A stretch of 64,000 nucleotides of DNA from Mastigias papua (lineage: Eukaryota; Cnidaria; Scyphozoa; Rhizostomeae; Mastigiidae): the NCBI GenBank assembly GCA_964019165.1, contig OZ025283.1:9215501-9279500 (forward strand). Reading direction: 5' to 3'. The translations under genes and the position numbers were made by a program. Shown one piece after another: positions 40,455 through 61,800 of this stretch (positions are counted from its first letter, which is position 1; each line of letters opens with the position of its first letter). Under the pieces are notes generated by a model. It was not told the origin of the DNA, made no database searches, and saw only the letters and a program-made list of their open reading frames with translations.

Positions 40455-42263
40455 ATCCTTGTCCTCACGCAAGGAAGAGGATGAAAAATCTACTTTACTT
40501 CACATATCATACAACAGTTACTCTCGAGGCAAAAGTATTATGGTTTAATTATATATTGAAATGGACTAATTAATGAAGCTAGGGAGTTTAACTAATAGAC
40601 TGCTACATTTATCATATCAACTAGTAAAAATGCATCTAAACTGATATTTACAAATATTGATCTTATGCACAATAATTTGAATCTTTTAAATTGCTTCTTA
40701 GCACTGCTGAAAAATGAATTGAAAGACTGCCTTGAAAAAAAGGAGGAGGTAGTCTTATCAATTATTTTAACAACTTCTACAGGGTTCATACACATCCTGC
40801 CTAATGTTTTTTCCTGAATAGTCCTGACCTTTTTCTTGAAAATGAAGGTGTTTTCCTAACTACATACCAGCAGAAAAATATAATATTTTTCCTGACCAAC
40901 CAGTGTTACAAATGATGCCATTGACCCATCTTCTGGAACTTTGTAATTGAACACTTTTATTCAATTTTGGTAAGAAAAGGAGACTTTTTGGTCAACTACT
41001 TTCTCAAAAAAAGTAACAAAATATGTCAAACACTTGACAAAACCAAAACCTCTTTGGAATCGCCAATAGTTGTCTATTGAGCACCAAAGAGTTCATTCAC
41101 AGGGTGGCTAAAAAATTCCTAACTTTTTACTGACTTTCCTCAAGTTTCAATAAATTTCCTGGCATTTTCTGACTTCTCCTGACTTTCCTTAAAAAAACAG
41201 ATTTTCCTGATTCTCCCTGACCATATGAACCCTGCTTTAATAAGCTCCCAATAGGCCTATTAAAAATTTGTATACTTCTAGAGGAGCTAAATAGAGAGGA
41301 AAACTCAATAAAGAGGGGAGCAGCAATGCTTATTCTTGCTATATAGCTTTGGTAGTTCACATGGAACTGTTTTCCGCAAAATTCCTACATATTGTATTGC
41401 AACAAGCTCACTAATGTATACTAATGGTCCAATATCTATAATTTAAAAGACTTTTCACTTTATCGATATATAAACCTTCAGGGGCAGGAAAATTTCAGTT
41501 TATCTAGTAAAATAACTTTGATACAAGTACGCATAAACCTTACTTGGCATAAAGTAGACAATCCAAGTCTTTGCACCATGAAACCTCAAAACAGATCTTG
41601 ATACTTCCTTTTAAACTAATTAGTCATTGCCAAAAAGTAAAGGAAAAATATATGTATATAATCCAATAGGACAAGAGTCCAAAAGTAAAAACCCATACAT
41701 AAGAACCCAAAATTTTGAAACGAGCCTGTTTGCCTCTTTGTGAGGTGAGACATTTCTTGTTATCAGGGTGCAGGCTCTTAATACCGGGTCCTAAACCCAT
41801 GCCATTAAAGGGATAGTTTAGCATTGAAACATTATAGCCATATAGAGTCTGTGAACCAAGAAATTTAGCCAAGCCTGTTTATTTATGGTCCAGCCAGTTT
41901 CAAACCAACCTTGTTCCTGCCGGCCTTGCCAATCACAGTTATGTTTGTAAAGGTTTTGCAGCATCATTGAATTGGACTGAAAGGCAAACAGACTGGGTTT
42001 GGGTCTTAGTGGATAAAGAATGAAGCCATTTATAAGAACCTTTTTAGAATATTAGACTGAAAAGGTTCCAATTATGTGACATAAAAATATGCAATTTCAG
42101 GCTATAGGTTCTTGACCAATGAAGCTTCATGAAGGTTCTTACATATGGGCTTTTACAGTACATCCTGCCATATGTATGGCCATGAATTAATCACTAATGA
42201 AAAACTTGCAGTGATGACTCATACCTCAAAAGAAATCATCCATAAAACTAGAAAACATACTTT
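40455..42263. other. Convergent intergenic region between the unrecognised gene and cyclin C
   Basis: The two flanking genes end here from opposite sides. The region holds a non-autonomous transposon at 40780-41234. The remainder is AT-rich and shows no exon. Confidence 0.45.
40780..41234. mobile_element. Non-autonomous DNA transposon with CAGGGTTCATA ends
   Basis: The 455-bp element starts CAGGGTTCATACACATCCTG and ends with the inverse, CAGGATATGAACCCTG-like (CCATATGAACCCTG). Its body is rich in spaced TTTCCTGAC/TTCCTGA units. Elements with CAGGGTTC termini and repeated CCTGA/TCAGG internal motifs are common non-autonomous hAT-like repeats in aquatic animal genomes. Flanking octamers do not match, so a target-site duplication is not demonstrated. 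Confidence 0.7.
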
Positions 42264-44895
<2,632 letters not shown>

Positions 44896-46249
44896 CTAAT
44901 ACAAAATGTGAACTTGTAGTTCTGATCCAGGTAAAAGCAAGCCTAAGACAAAGATTGATTGTTTAGTTTTAGGCCCTGGGAATATAGAAGAGAGGCAGAA
45001 CCTCTATTGAGAAATCACTGCCGGACCACGCCGAGGCTGAGGGTAGAAATCTACCATGGCTGATTTGGCCGCACGTTATGAGGCGGAGCCGCTCGTTATA
45101 ATGTGCGGCCGCACAAGTTAACCTTCACAAACTCGTACAGGTAAGACTGGCGGCAAGACATGCGGCCGCACGTCATAATGTGCGACCGCGCCTCATAACG
45201 TACGGCCGCATGTTTTGCCGCCAGGCTTACCTTTAAGAAGTTTGTGAAGGTTAAGTTGTGCGGCTGCACAATTATAACGTGCGGCCAAATCAGCCGCGCT
45301 TAATAACAAGCGACCACGCTTCATAACGCGCGGCAAGGCTTCATAACGTGCGGCCGCATGTCTTGCCGCCAGTCTTGCGTTTACGAAGTTTGAAGGTTAA
45401 GTTGTGCGGCCGCACATTATAACGAGCGGCCCCGCTTTATAACGTGCGGCCAAATCAGCCACGGTAGATTTCTAGCCTCAGCCTCGGCGTGGCCCCGCAG
45501 TGATATCTCAATAGAGGTTCTGTCTGTCTCTCTGCTATAAATCATTAACGTGCGGCCGCGCTTCATAACGTGCGGCCGAATGTCTTGCCGCCCAGTCTTA
45601 ACTTTGAGAAGTTTGAGTTGAGTCAGGTTTCTTATAAAAAAAACATGTACTCACTCTTGTTGGCTGCGAAGTAACATCTGACTTAAATCCTACCACCTTG
45701 ATCGCGCTTAAGGAGGACATTCAATCAAATCACGGCCCCAAGAAAGGAATCAACGAAGGAGATCAACAAAGGGGAGTTGACGGTAGGAAATCCTTTTTAT
45801 TATCTAGTTCTTTGGTTTGCCCGTACATATCATTAATCTATCAGCGTAGTGTTTAGTGTATAGAAATACAAAGTCGAGTCTTCTGCTATGATAGGACATC
45901 TATTACCCAACTGCTTCTTACGTTGATTTAGGCCATAATTGTTTGAGAAATGGGCTATCTCTTCTGCTCTTAGTAGATCCATCTAGATGGTCCAGAAACT
46001 TATAGCCCGTAGGTGCTTCAAACGTCAAGAAGAAAAATTTATTCATAGCTCTATATGAACCAGTGGAAAAAATTCTTACTTAGGTCGTTCATTATTTCCA
46101 ATTATTATCATTAATACCTCTTTGATATAAAATATGTAGATGTTAATAAATATTGTGTTCTAAGTATGAAATATAAATATCTTATTGCAATAAAAGTTCG
46201 GTTGCAATGTCTTTATGTTTTTCTTATCATTTCTATAAAAACTCCAAAG
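44896..46249. promoter_or_regulatory. Divergent region between cyclin C and ASH2L
   Basis: The start codons at 44895 (minus) and 46250 (plus) face apart, so both promoters should be here. The left part holds a GC-rich foldback (44987-45535) and a further partial copy of its repeat at about 45545-45620. The stretch 45640-45782, ending at a GTAGGA donor-like site, could be a non-coding first exon of ASH2L. No coding exon, in particular none with paired cysteines, was found. Confidence 0.55.
44987..45535. mobile_element. 549-bp GC-rich foldback element with GCGGCCGC sites
   Basis: Arms 44987 to about 45175 and about 45345-45535 are inverted copies, roughly 90% alike by eye. Shared landmarks are CAGAACCTCTATTGAGA, CCACGCCGAGGCTGAGG, GCTGATTTGGCCGCACGTTA and GACTGGCGGCAAGACATG. 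A third, direct copy of part of the right arm (about 45199-45294) lies in the middle. GCGGCCGC occurs at 45105, 45162, 45350 and 45406 inside the element and again at 45552 outside it. TATA flanks both ends (44983-44986 and 45536-45539), a possible 4-bp target duplication. There is no coding capacity. The element is 92 bp upstream of the cyclin C start codon. Confidence 0.8.
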
Positions 46250-53296
<7,047 letters not shown>

Positions 53297-53819
53297 GGGA
53301 ATATGTTTTTTATTGTAAATAGTGTATCCAGACTAAAGCATAAAAAGAGAGAAAAGCCTTTGCTACTTTTTATTTGTAATCACAAAGAATAGAGGTTTAT
53401 TCACAATAAACTTTGCTATGACCTTCAAACTCTTTCAATTATAGAAATTCGTTCGAATTGTTTTGATGATACAGACCAGAAGGACATGAATGGTGCTACA
53501 ACGTACGGCATATTTATCAAAAATATTTTAACTACTATCGGTGTAGAGTTAAATGCTTGCTATGAAGGGCTCCCTCTGCATTCTTATTGTACTATGGCGT
53601 CACACGATTAATTTACATAATAGATGCGTTCTCAATGCTTATACCGACATACAGCAATAAATTGCAAAACAAAACAGTATGTAGTGATGGATGTGCCATA
53701 TTCCCACAATATTTTACGGTAGAGCTAACAAATGCTTCCAGTCCAAAAACCAGACTTTGCGCTCTGCATTCTGTACTTTTATGGAATGCAAGATGCATAT
53801 CCGTTTGCACATACCTGTT
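53297..53819. terminator. Convergent 3' ends of ASH2L and the DUF924 gene
   Basis: A 15-bp stretch (53396-53410) contains TTTATT, which is AATAAA on the minus strand, and then AATAAA on the plus strand. Each is placed to serve one of the two converging genes: about 110 bp after the ASH2L stop and about 420 bp after the DUF924 stop. Beyond this the region holds only untranslated sequence. Open frames across it are shadows of the DUF924 last exon. Confidence 0.55.
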
Positions 53820-56800
53820 TCAAAAAGTGTATGGATTGCTTGCAAGGAACTGCTCCTCTTCAGGGGTGCTTATCCTCCCCAGCACTGCATTGCGCTTGGG
53901 AAAGCGACCAAACTTTTCAATAACAGTCTGCAAACAGAAATTAGTTGCTGAGTGCCGGACTTAGTTTTGTAGTTGTCACTGTACGGTACATAAATGTATC
54001 TTATTCTTCTAATATATATAAACCTATAAGTAAACTGAGTAAATGGGGTTTTGTCATTAATAAATATGGAAATAGGCCCTTGTAACAATAAATTGGGCGT
54101 TGTTTAGGTATGGTTCGGTGTCTATTCTGTATCTTGTATAATAATATATTATTTAGAGTAAAGTTGAAAGAATCGGTGAATTATACTAACATTGTATTTT
54201 TCTTTCTACTGATAATTTACCAATGATAAGCATTCAGGTTTCAGAACTTCTACAGATCATACAGATATTGTGCTGCCCCTTTTATGATTCCGTTAAAAAA
54301 TTAAAATATATAATTACTAAACTACTGTACATACACCTGACACTACACTAATACAGAAACGATATCCCTAGGAGCAAACTATCTTGTCTACCTAGGGGCC
54401 ATGACGTAGATATAATAAATAAAATAACAGACAAACAAATAAAATAATATCAGACAAATTAAGTTAAGTCACCTTGCAACCAAATAATTACCAGTGATCA
54501 TTTAGGTCACAAGTTTAAAAAGAGTGGGAACATGGCATTCTTTTTCTGAAAAATGAATGTATGATAAATTCATGACTTATTTTGTTGCAAGCTACACCTT
54601 TGGCCCTTTGCAAACACACACACACCAACACACCACACACACAATGAACAACACTTTTGTAACCAATCACAAATGAGCATTTGCAAATGGCATCATTTAT
54701 ACTAAACCTATATTCTTGCAGCCATTAAAAATCATCTTACCTTGTGTTGCTTGGCAAACTCTAAATTGCCTTTTGCATACTCATGAAATTCCTTGCCCTC
54801 AGTGTCCATAACTAGCTCACTATAGAGCTCAACAGATTTTACCTGTAATATGAAGTATATAATGCAAGATCAGGGCTGCCACACAGATGATTCTTCTTGT
54901 GGGGTTTCAAATAAGGCTGTACAGGCAACAGGCATGGCATTAAGATTTAGGTGTTGTAACTGACTATTGCACAGTGCAACATGAATATTTGTAAAATGAC
55001 ATAGTACACAAAATTGAACCCAGTATTATTAAACCCCAGCCAAATGATCTGCAACTACCCATTACATATTGACAGTAGCCCAAGTAAACACAATTGAGCA
55101 GTAAAGTTAGGAATCCAACCTTACTCCAGCAGATGCTATAAGTTAAATAGAACTAAAGGACACTCTATCCTGTGAATTAATCCTCACCTGATCCTGTATA
55201 TCTTCACTATGTTCAAATGGAAGGTACACAAAGGACCTCTCCTCAATTGCCAAGCTTTTATGGCCCTCTATACCTCTTGAAACAAGCTGAGTGAAAAAGA
55301 TTTTTCCATAAAATTAATGGAATTAAGTAGCATTTTATCTCTGTAGATAATTTTTAATACTAAAGAATATAAATATATAGTAGTATTCTCCACAGTCTGT
55401 AGCAGAAATGGGCATAATTTCATCTGGTTCTGGCTATGAATGACATTAACAAGTTCCTCTAATATTAATCATAAAAAACAAACAACAGCAAACCAATTGG
55501 TGTCCCATGGTGCCATCTTATTTAGCCAGGCAATAACAAGTGGCAGTGAGGTTTTTTGTATCCCTAGATAATTTGATCCTCTTTGGACTCAATGGGAAAG
55601 AGTCTATGTCATCACAGTTCACTAGGGTAGACAGGCATAATTTTCCTATTTATTTCAATAGAAATGCACCTGTCTTGAATATAGGTATGAATACAGAAGA
55701 CTGGTTTTGACAAACTGTGTCTGGTAGTTCCCAGAGACTCCTAAAAATACCCCTTATTAATATTAACTCTCAACCAATCAAAAAACAATCAATCTATCAA
55801 AAATCAACTCTACTGAAAACTTAGAATTGGTGCCAATCCTCCAAAAATATGCTGTTCATTATTTCTATGTACAATAAAGACTCCAGAACATAAATCTTCT
55901 TTACCTCTTTGGCAATTTTCAGAGCTACATGGTCATGTGAAAAAGACTCTGGCTTCCCCTAAGTGAAAAAGTTATGTATCAAAAAGGACCAAGGTGCCAC
56001 TATCAATTTACTGGCATTCAAACTTTAATATGAATGGGGAATCTGCATTATCAATTTAGTATAGTAATCAAAACTAACAATATTTTCACAGGCAATAGGC
56101 ACTAATGCTTACAAATCAGTATGAGTAATATAGAAAGAATAAGAGGCATAAAATTTATCAATTAAAAATGAATGTGGTATAGATAAACAGTATTGTCAAT
56201 CAGCTAGCCAATTGATTCAAAGTTTAGAACTAGAATTATGACAAGTAACAAAGACATTTCTTTGTCTATAGATATGTTTCATTTTAAGACATATACCATT
56301 AAACTAGTGGCATAATCAGTGTTTAACTTAAACTAGTTCAAGTCAAACATTGATTATGTTACTAGTCTAATGGTACATGTCATAAAATGAAACATTTCTA
56401 AAGACAAAGACATGTCTTTGTTATTCATCACAAGCTATTCAGTAAATTAACTGATCATAAGAGTTCAACATACCCTAAATATATTTCTGCAAAATTGATC
56501 TATAAGAATTATATGTGCCAATGCTGACTTTGGATGTTCCTCCCAATGCTTCAGCTCCCCTGAGCAAGCCTGATCTACCTTGAAAAATAAGAAAAAATAC
56601 TAGAACTATCTTGATACACTCAGTGCTTCTTCCTGCATCATTAAGAAAAAGATCAATAATGTCAAACATGAATATCACCATAATATCTCCAAAATGAATC
56701 TCTTATTAAAAAGCAAACTATAAAATAATCAATATTAGAAACAATATCAATGTATCTGTGAGCCAGATTTTCTGCTATAAATGTCCACATCCCTTATACA

Positions 56801-57171
56801 GTCTGAAATTTTGAAAATGAATAAACACTCAGGGCATATACTAAAGAGAATACAATACAGGTCTTTAAGGTCTAGAGCATATTTCTTGGTTAACCTGTTT
56901 ACCTGTGGCGAAGCTAAATATGTAATTGGTTACTTACAAGATCTCCAAATCTTTTGCTTATAGTATCATCCACTTCAGAACTTCCTGAAAACCACAACTC
57001 ATATTTTGCCTGCATTGATTCACCAGGCTTGAACCAAAAATCCAATACTGCAGAAACACTTTCATTCAAAGTTGCTAACTTCCTCCACTGAGATTGCCCA
57101 TATCTATGCATAAAATTGAAACAATATGATCTCAAGATAGAGCTCCACGCACTTAAAATACCAGAAAACAT
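53820..57171 (-). CDS. DUF924 family protein, possibly mitochondrial
   Basis: Six minus-strand exons (57171-56938, 56578-56474, 55958-55905, 55286-55188, 54842-54741, 53927-53820), all phase 0, join to 233 aa. The family is clear from VLDFWFKPGES, LWFSGSSEVDD, HIILIDQFCRNIFR, FVYLPFEHSEDIQDQ, HEYAKGNLEFAKQHK and the C-terminal FGRFPKRNAVLGR-STPEE block. DUF924 proteins are widespread in bacteria, fungi and plants, are all-helical and TPR-like, and have no established biochemical role. The first 40 residues (MFSGILSAWSSILRS, HRYGQSQWRK) lack acidic residues and contain Arg and Ser, so they could be a mitochondrial leader. An internal Met just before HRYGQ is an alternative start. Intron 1-2 is short; the next intron carries a long palindrome. 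Confidence 0.9.
56239..56433. repeat. Near-complete palindrome, arms about 95 bp
   Basis: The left arm (TAACAAAGACATTTCTTTGT, then ATGTTTCATTTTAAGACATA, ACCATTAAACTAGTGGCATA) is mirrored by the right arm with roughly one mismatch in eight and only a few bases of spacer near 56335. Each arm starts with its own small palindrome around CAAAGACATNTCTTTG. It lies in an intron of the DUF924 gene. It has no coding capacity and is probably a foldback MITE. Confidence 0.8.
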
Positions 57172-58865
57172 AAAAATGATGACAGAAACGTTAGCAGTAA
57201 AAACTTAATGATTGTGATCGCTAACACATTGACCTTTGAATATTACCATTGGTATTTCCTGACAGCAATCAACAATGGTTGTCTACAGCACTCACCGCTC
57301 ACCAGCAATATAGAGACGTCTTGTTATCATGTTAAGGGTCCTGCAGCAGTGCTGAGGTATGATGGTCAAACTTATTGTGATGCAATCTAAACTCTTTCAG
57401 AACATCGTAAACTTCACCTTATACCCATAGCATCCACAGAAAAATATGACACATGCAAAAGCACTTTGAAAGATTTAAATGTTGCGCTAAAAGGACGGAT
57501 GTAATCGGAGAATTTTTAACGCACAAAGAAACAACGAAGTCAGAGGCACTTTCAGCTTTGAAACATATAAAAGACGACAACTAGTTCGTCATTCACAAGA
57601 TTTCAAAGCTAGACAGACAAATGTGATTCATATGATACAATTATATTTTATTCCTTAAAATAGATACGAATGCTTCATAAAGCTTTGACAAAGGTCTAAA
57701 AAACCTACCTCCCTAGAGGAAGGGGAATATTTTTTGTGCTGAAAAGTCTCGCCATGTTTTCTCAATCCAGTTTGTTGTTGTGTCCTCGATTTCATCTTGC
57801 ATGGTATGGTAGTGAGGCCAAAAGGCGTGACATCAAAGAGCTGGGTGTGGTCTCTGATATCACTGGTGACACTTTTCAATACGTTTGTGGTATTGCCTGC
57901 ACCTTGCTAGATAACCATTTGTGATATCTGAAAGGTGCAGTGTGTACCGGTGAGTCGCAACTGTTAACTGAAGAAGTCTTACGATTTGCCAATGAAAAAC
58001 AAGCTTTGCTAATGAAGTGCTTCTTTAGGAAGGGTGTGACCCACCCACACACCTTTTGCTACGGGTTCGCAGTGCGCTGTGGGAGTTGAGGGTTAGCACC
58101 CCAGGAATTCCAAAACGTAGTGGCCGTGTAGCATGCGTTAATCAGAAATATTAAAGGCTATTCACATTTGCTGTAACAACAAGAAGCAAGAGGTACTAAC
58201 CTCCTACATTTGAATATCCCGATGTTAAAATCATTGATAAAATAAATACTTTGTATCAATTTGCCTACAGTTAAGCAGGAAAAGCATCTTCTGTACACTC
58301 TTTCACTCTTTTTGTTCTAAGAAAACACTTTATAAGAACACTGAGGCTCGATTAGCACAAAAATAAGAACACTGCGAGGACATGCTCGCCCTCAGATGAA
58401 AATGCTCACTAGCAATCAACTACGTGCATTCTTTTGGCAAACAATTTCTGGTGAGATTGTCGAAAAATATCGGCATTCGTAACTTTATTTTCAACAGTAG
58501 CCGGCTGAATGTCAAAGGAACCGTATAATGCATGTAGCTTCTTAAATATTTGCAAAAAATCACTCTTAAAAAGATAAGAACATTTTAGGAGCATTTGAGC
58601 TCAAAATTCATAACAAAATTAATAACATTCTGCCAAGGCCAAGGCTATCCTGCTCTCATTAAAAAGAGTGCATGAAATGCAACTAGAGACCAGAGAAAAA
58701 AGCTGCTTCCCAGAGACACTAATGGATGCATGAAAGGCTCCGAGGTAAGAGAAATTCAGTCTTATGAAGAAAGCGAACATGTCAAAATATTTCACATATT
58801 TTCATTGGACATGCAAAAATTACATTAAATATTAAGCCGTGTACAAGGTAAATTCTGAGAGGCGC
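57172..58865. other. Intergenic region between the DUF924 gene and the B4GAT1-like gene
   Basis: This holds the DUF924 promoter and the 3' flank of the B4GAT1-like gene, both on the minus strand. A short minus-strand frame at 57655-57879 has no recognised domain. Nothing else could be supported. Confidence 0.45.
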
Positions 58866-61800
58866 TCAACAATGTCTCTTTGACGTCTGATATTTCAACT
58901 TCAGTTCGAGTTTGAATGCTCTATACAAATCTCTGTTCATAGAATTCTCAGCGTCTTTCGAAATGTGAAATTTAGCCTTATCTTTGAAACCACGATGAAT
59001 AAGGAATGCACCATCAAGAACGTGGAAATTACCGCCAGAAATATGAGTTTCACAGACCTGACTTATCCTGTTGAAACCATACTACGAAGTAGAGACAAAA
59101 AGCAGAATGTCATTATTGCACAAATGATATCAAGATCGTAAACTTTAATAGGAGTTGATTTCATCTACAAGCAAAGACCTATATTGCTCCAGAAGTCGTG
59201 CGAAAAGAAATCAGTATTCTTTGCAATGATGATGATCAATAAAAAGTTAAAATTATCTTAACATTACCGTTTACATCTTTTGTAGAAGTTAACACTTTCC
59301 TTCAAATCGAAATCAGCAAAAAACAATCTAAAGTCGTTGTTTTTAAGGCTTATGTAGAACCACCCAAGGTAGCAATAAATATACATTTTCTGGTGTCTGC
59401 GAAGTCAGTTGAACAGTTCGAATGAAGAAGTTAGGGTGAGCACAATCTTTATGTATTCAGGAGGTTTTATCAAAAAGTTCATAGAAGCCTCTCAGGACAA
59501 TATGATTAAATCACAAACCTAACTGCTTTGCACGTCCAAGGTATATCATTAAGCAAGTTAATATAACTTATTTCGATATTTCTTATCGAGCTAAATGGAT
59601 ATCATCATTCTAATGATAAAGAAAATCAGACGCTTGAGAAGAATGTGGTAACATACCTGCTTAAACCTCTCATCGTAATACACAATTCTCTTTGACTCCA
59701 CGATGAAGAAGGGCTCCCAAGGATCTTGCCAATCGACCTTGTATATCACAGACAACGTCTTGGAGGTTGATCTGGAGGGAAAACAGTTAATAAGACGTAT
59801 TACCTTCATTAAATAAAAGTCTTTTAAACACGTGAAAAAACCAAATATGAAACAAATATAAACAGAAAATCGTCACCATGATCATCACCATTGTTACCAT
59901 GGTCATCATTGATGTATTGTGTTATGGCTTTCTAAGAACAGTAATGTGTAGATCACAATTGGTAATGCTTTGGAGAACGTGCGCATGCTTTAGAGAGCGA
60001 ATGCACGCCGTTTAATTGCGCTTGATAGTCGTAATCCAAATTTTTTTCGTCAGAAGTTAATATTAATTAAACTTTCGAAGAGCCTTACTAAGGTTAATGT
60101 AACTTTAAATCAATATGCATTTAAATTTCAGCATTTCAATCATCTTTATCACTATTGTCATCATCTACATCATTAATGTCGTCATCATCGTCGGCATCGT
60201 CATCATCATTACCCTCATCATCAGCATAATCATAGTGATCATCATAATCATTATCATTATCATTAAAATTATACCAAGACCAATACCACGACCACAGCCT
60301 TTCTAGAATGACCGCCTTCTGCAACTACAACAAAAAATTTTCATCATCCTTACTCTCTCCATTTCGGATAATCTGTATATCTCTGACATTTCCAACAAAC
60401 AGTCTCATAAAACGGCCGCACATTTCCCAGATTCCAAAGATTCAGCAGTTCCTTCTTTGTTGATGGCACTTGAATTTCATTCTTCAACTCAAATGCTGGA
60501 ACAACATATACTGAAAAAGCAAAGGATACTGAAGTGTACTTATCCAGCACTATTAAGGTTCGGGAAAGGGGCTCGCTTAATCCTTCTAGCCCAGCGACAG
60601 AAAAGATACTCCCAACAGAAGACAACGAGAAACCTTCAGTATGGGCCATGCATCTAGTGGAACTCTCACATCAAAGACCTCAACCAACAAATCTGTCAAT
60701 CAGTCCATCTACATCTCAGCCTAAAATTTTTCCCTGTATTTTCTAACTTCTGTCAAAATCCTCTCTCCGTTTCTATCATATCTATCAAGGATACACAATG
60801 TCAAACAGAGCTATGCCACAAAGGTGAAGTACCATGCAATGAATTTAAAATTTAGCTATGAATCTAAAAAATTTTGCAGTGATCCACTGAGTAAGGATAC
60901 CCACCACCATCCTTTCTCTTTAACGATGAATATTCCGTTTGAAAACTTCTTCTCAGACTTTTTGATGGAGACATGTCAATATCAATGACAAAAACATGGG
61001 ATGTCTTCACATTTTCCAAAGCAACATTTCGTAGCAGATTCACAGGATATGGAACCTGCAAGTTTAAATGCAGATACTAATGCTCCCATGGATAAACAAG
61101 ATTATTATATATTTTCACAATGAAAGTTTGTTGCTTATAAATATACATTAACCACAGAAATTGCTCAAAAAACAAGCCAATAATGACAAAAAGAAAAGAG
61201 GTTATTAACAACCTAAGAACATGGTAAAATCAGCAATTGGAGTGATGAAAATTCACCAGTCTCTTACTTACCAAGAAAATGCCATGGAAGACTAGAGATA
61301 ACTTATGGCAAATGAATGTCTCACACAAAGGCCAAAAATCTCAGGTGAGAAAATAAATGAAATGAAGCAGAAATGACATTAGGCAATATTCCAATGACCA
61401 AACATAAGAGAACATTTCTGCAACTTCAAAAAACAACTATGTAACATTGGAAACTAATCAAGATTAGGAAAACAGCATCCAATCTTGATGATATACACAA
61501 TACAGCATTTTACATACTGCATCATTTCTTTAAAAGGAACAACCAACAAGTTCTGCTTCTGAGTTATCCATTAACATAGGAATGAAGCTTCTCATGAACT
61601 ACACAAAAAAATCCTTCATGTACTTACTTGGTTATCATAGTTTTTGTGTTTCTTTGATTTTGAGATAAAATCAGGCTGCAAAAATGACTGGCAGGTAGGA
61701 TGACTAAGTTGGGCTTTTTTGAGATAGACTGATAAGTCATGGGAATTCTGTGGTGGATGGGACAGTGCTAGAACAAGGCTAAAGGCAACATGTCTCTTTA

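Noticed and set aside
40046..40468. 140-codon minus-strand open frame
   Set aside because: It is the antisense shadow of the last exon of the gene at 36077-40454.
53587..53964. 125-codon plus-strand open frame and two others overlapping it
   Set aside because: They are antisense shadows of the DUF924 last exon, whose minus-strand frame has clear family motifs.
60115..60324. Ile-rich and Asp-rich open frames
   Set aside because: They are translations of an ATC-rich low-complexity tract.
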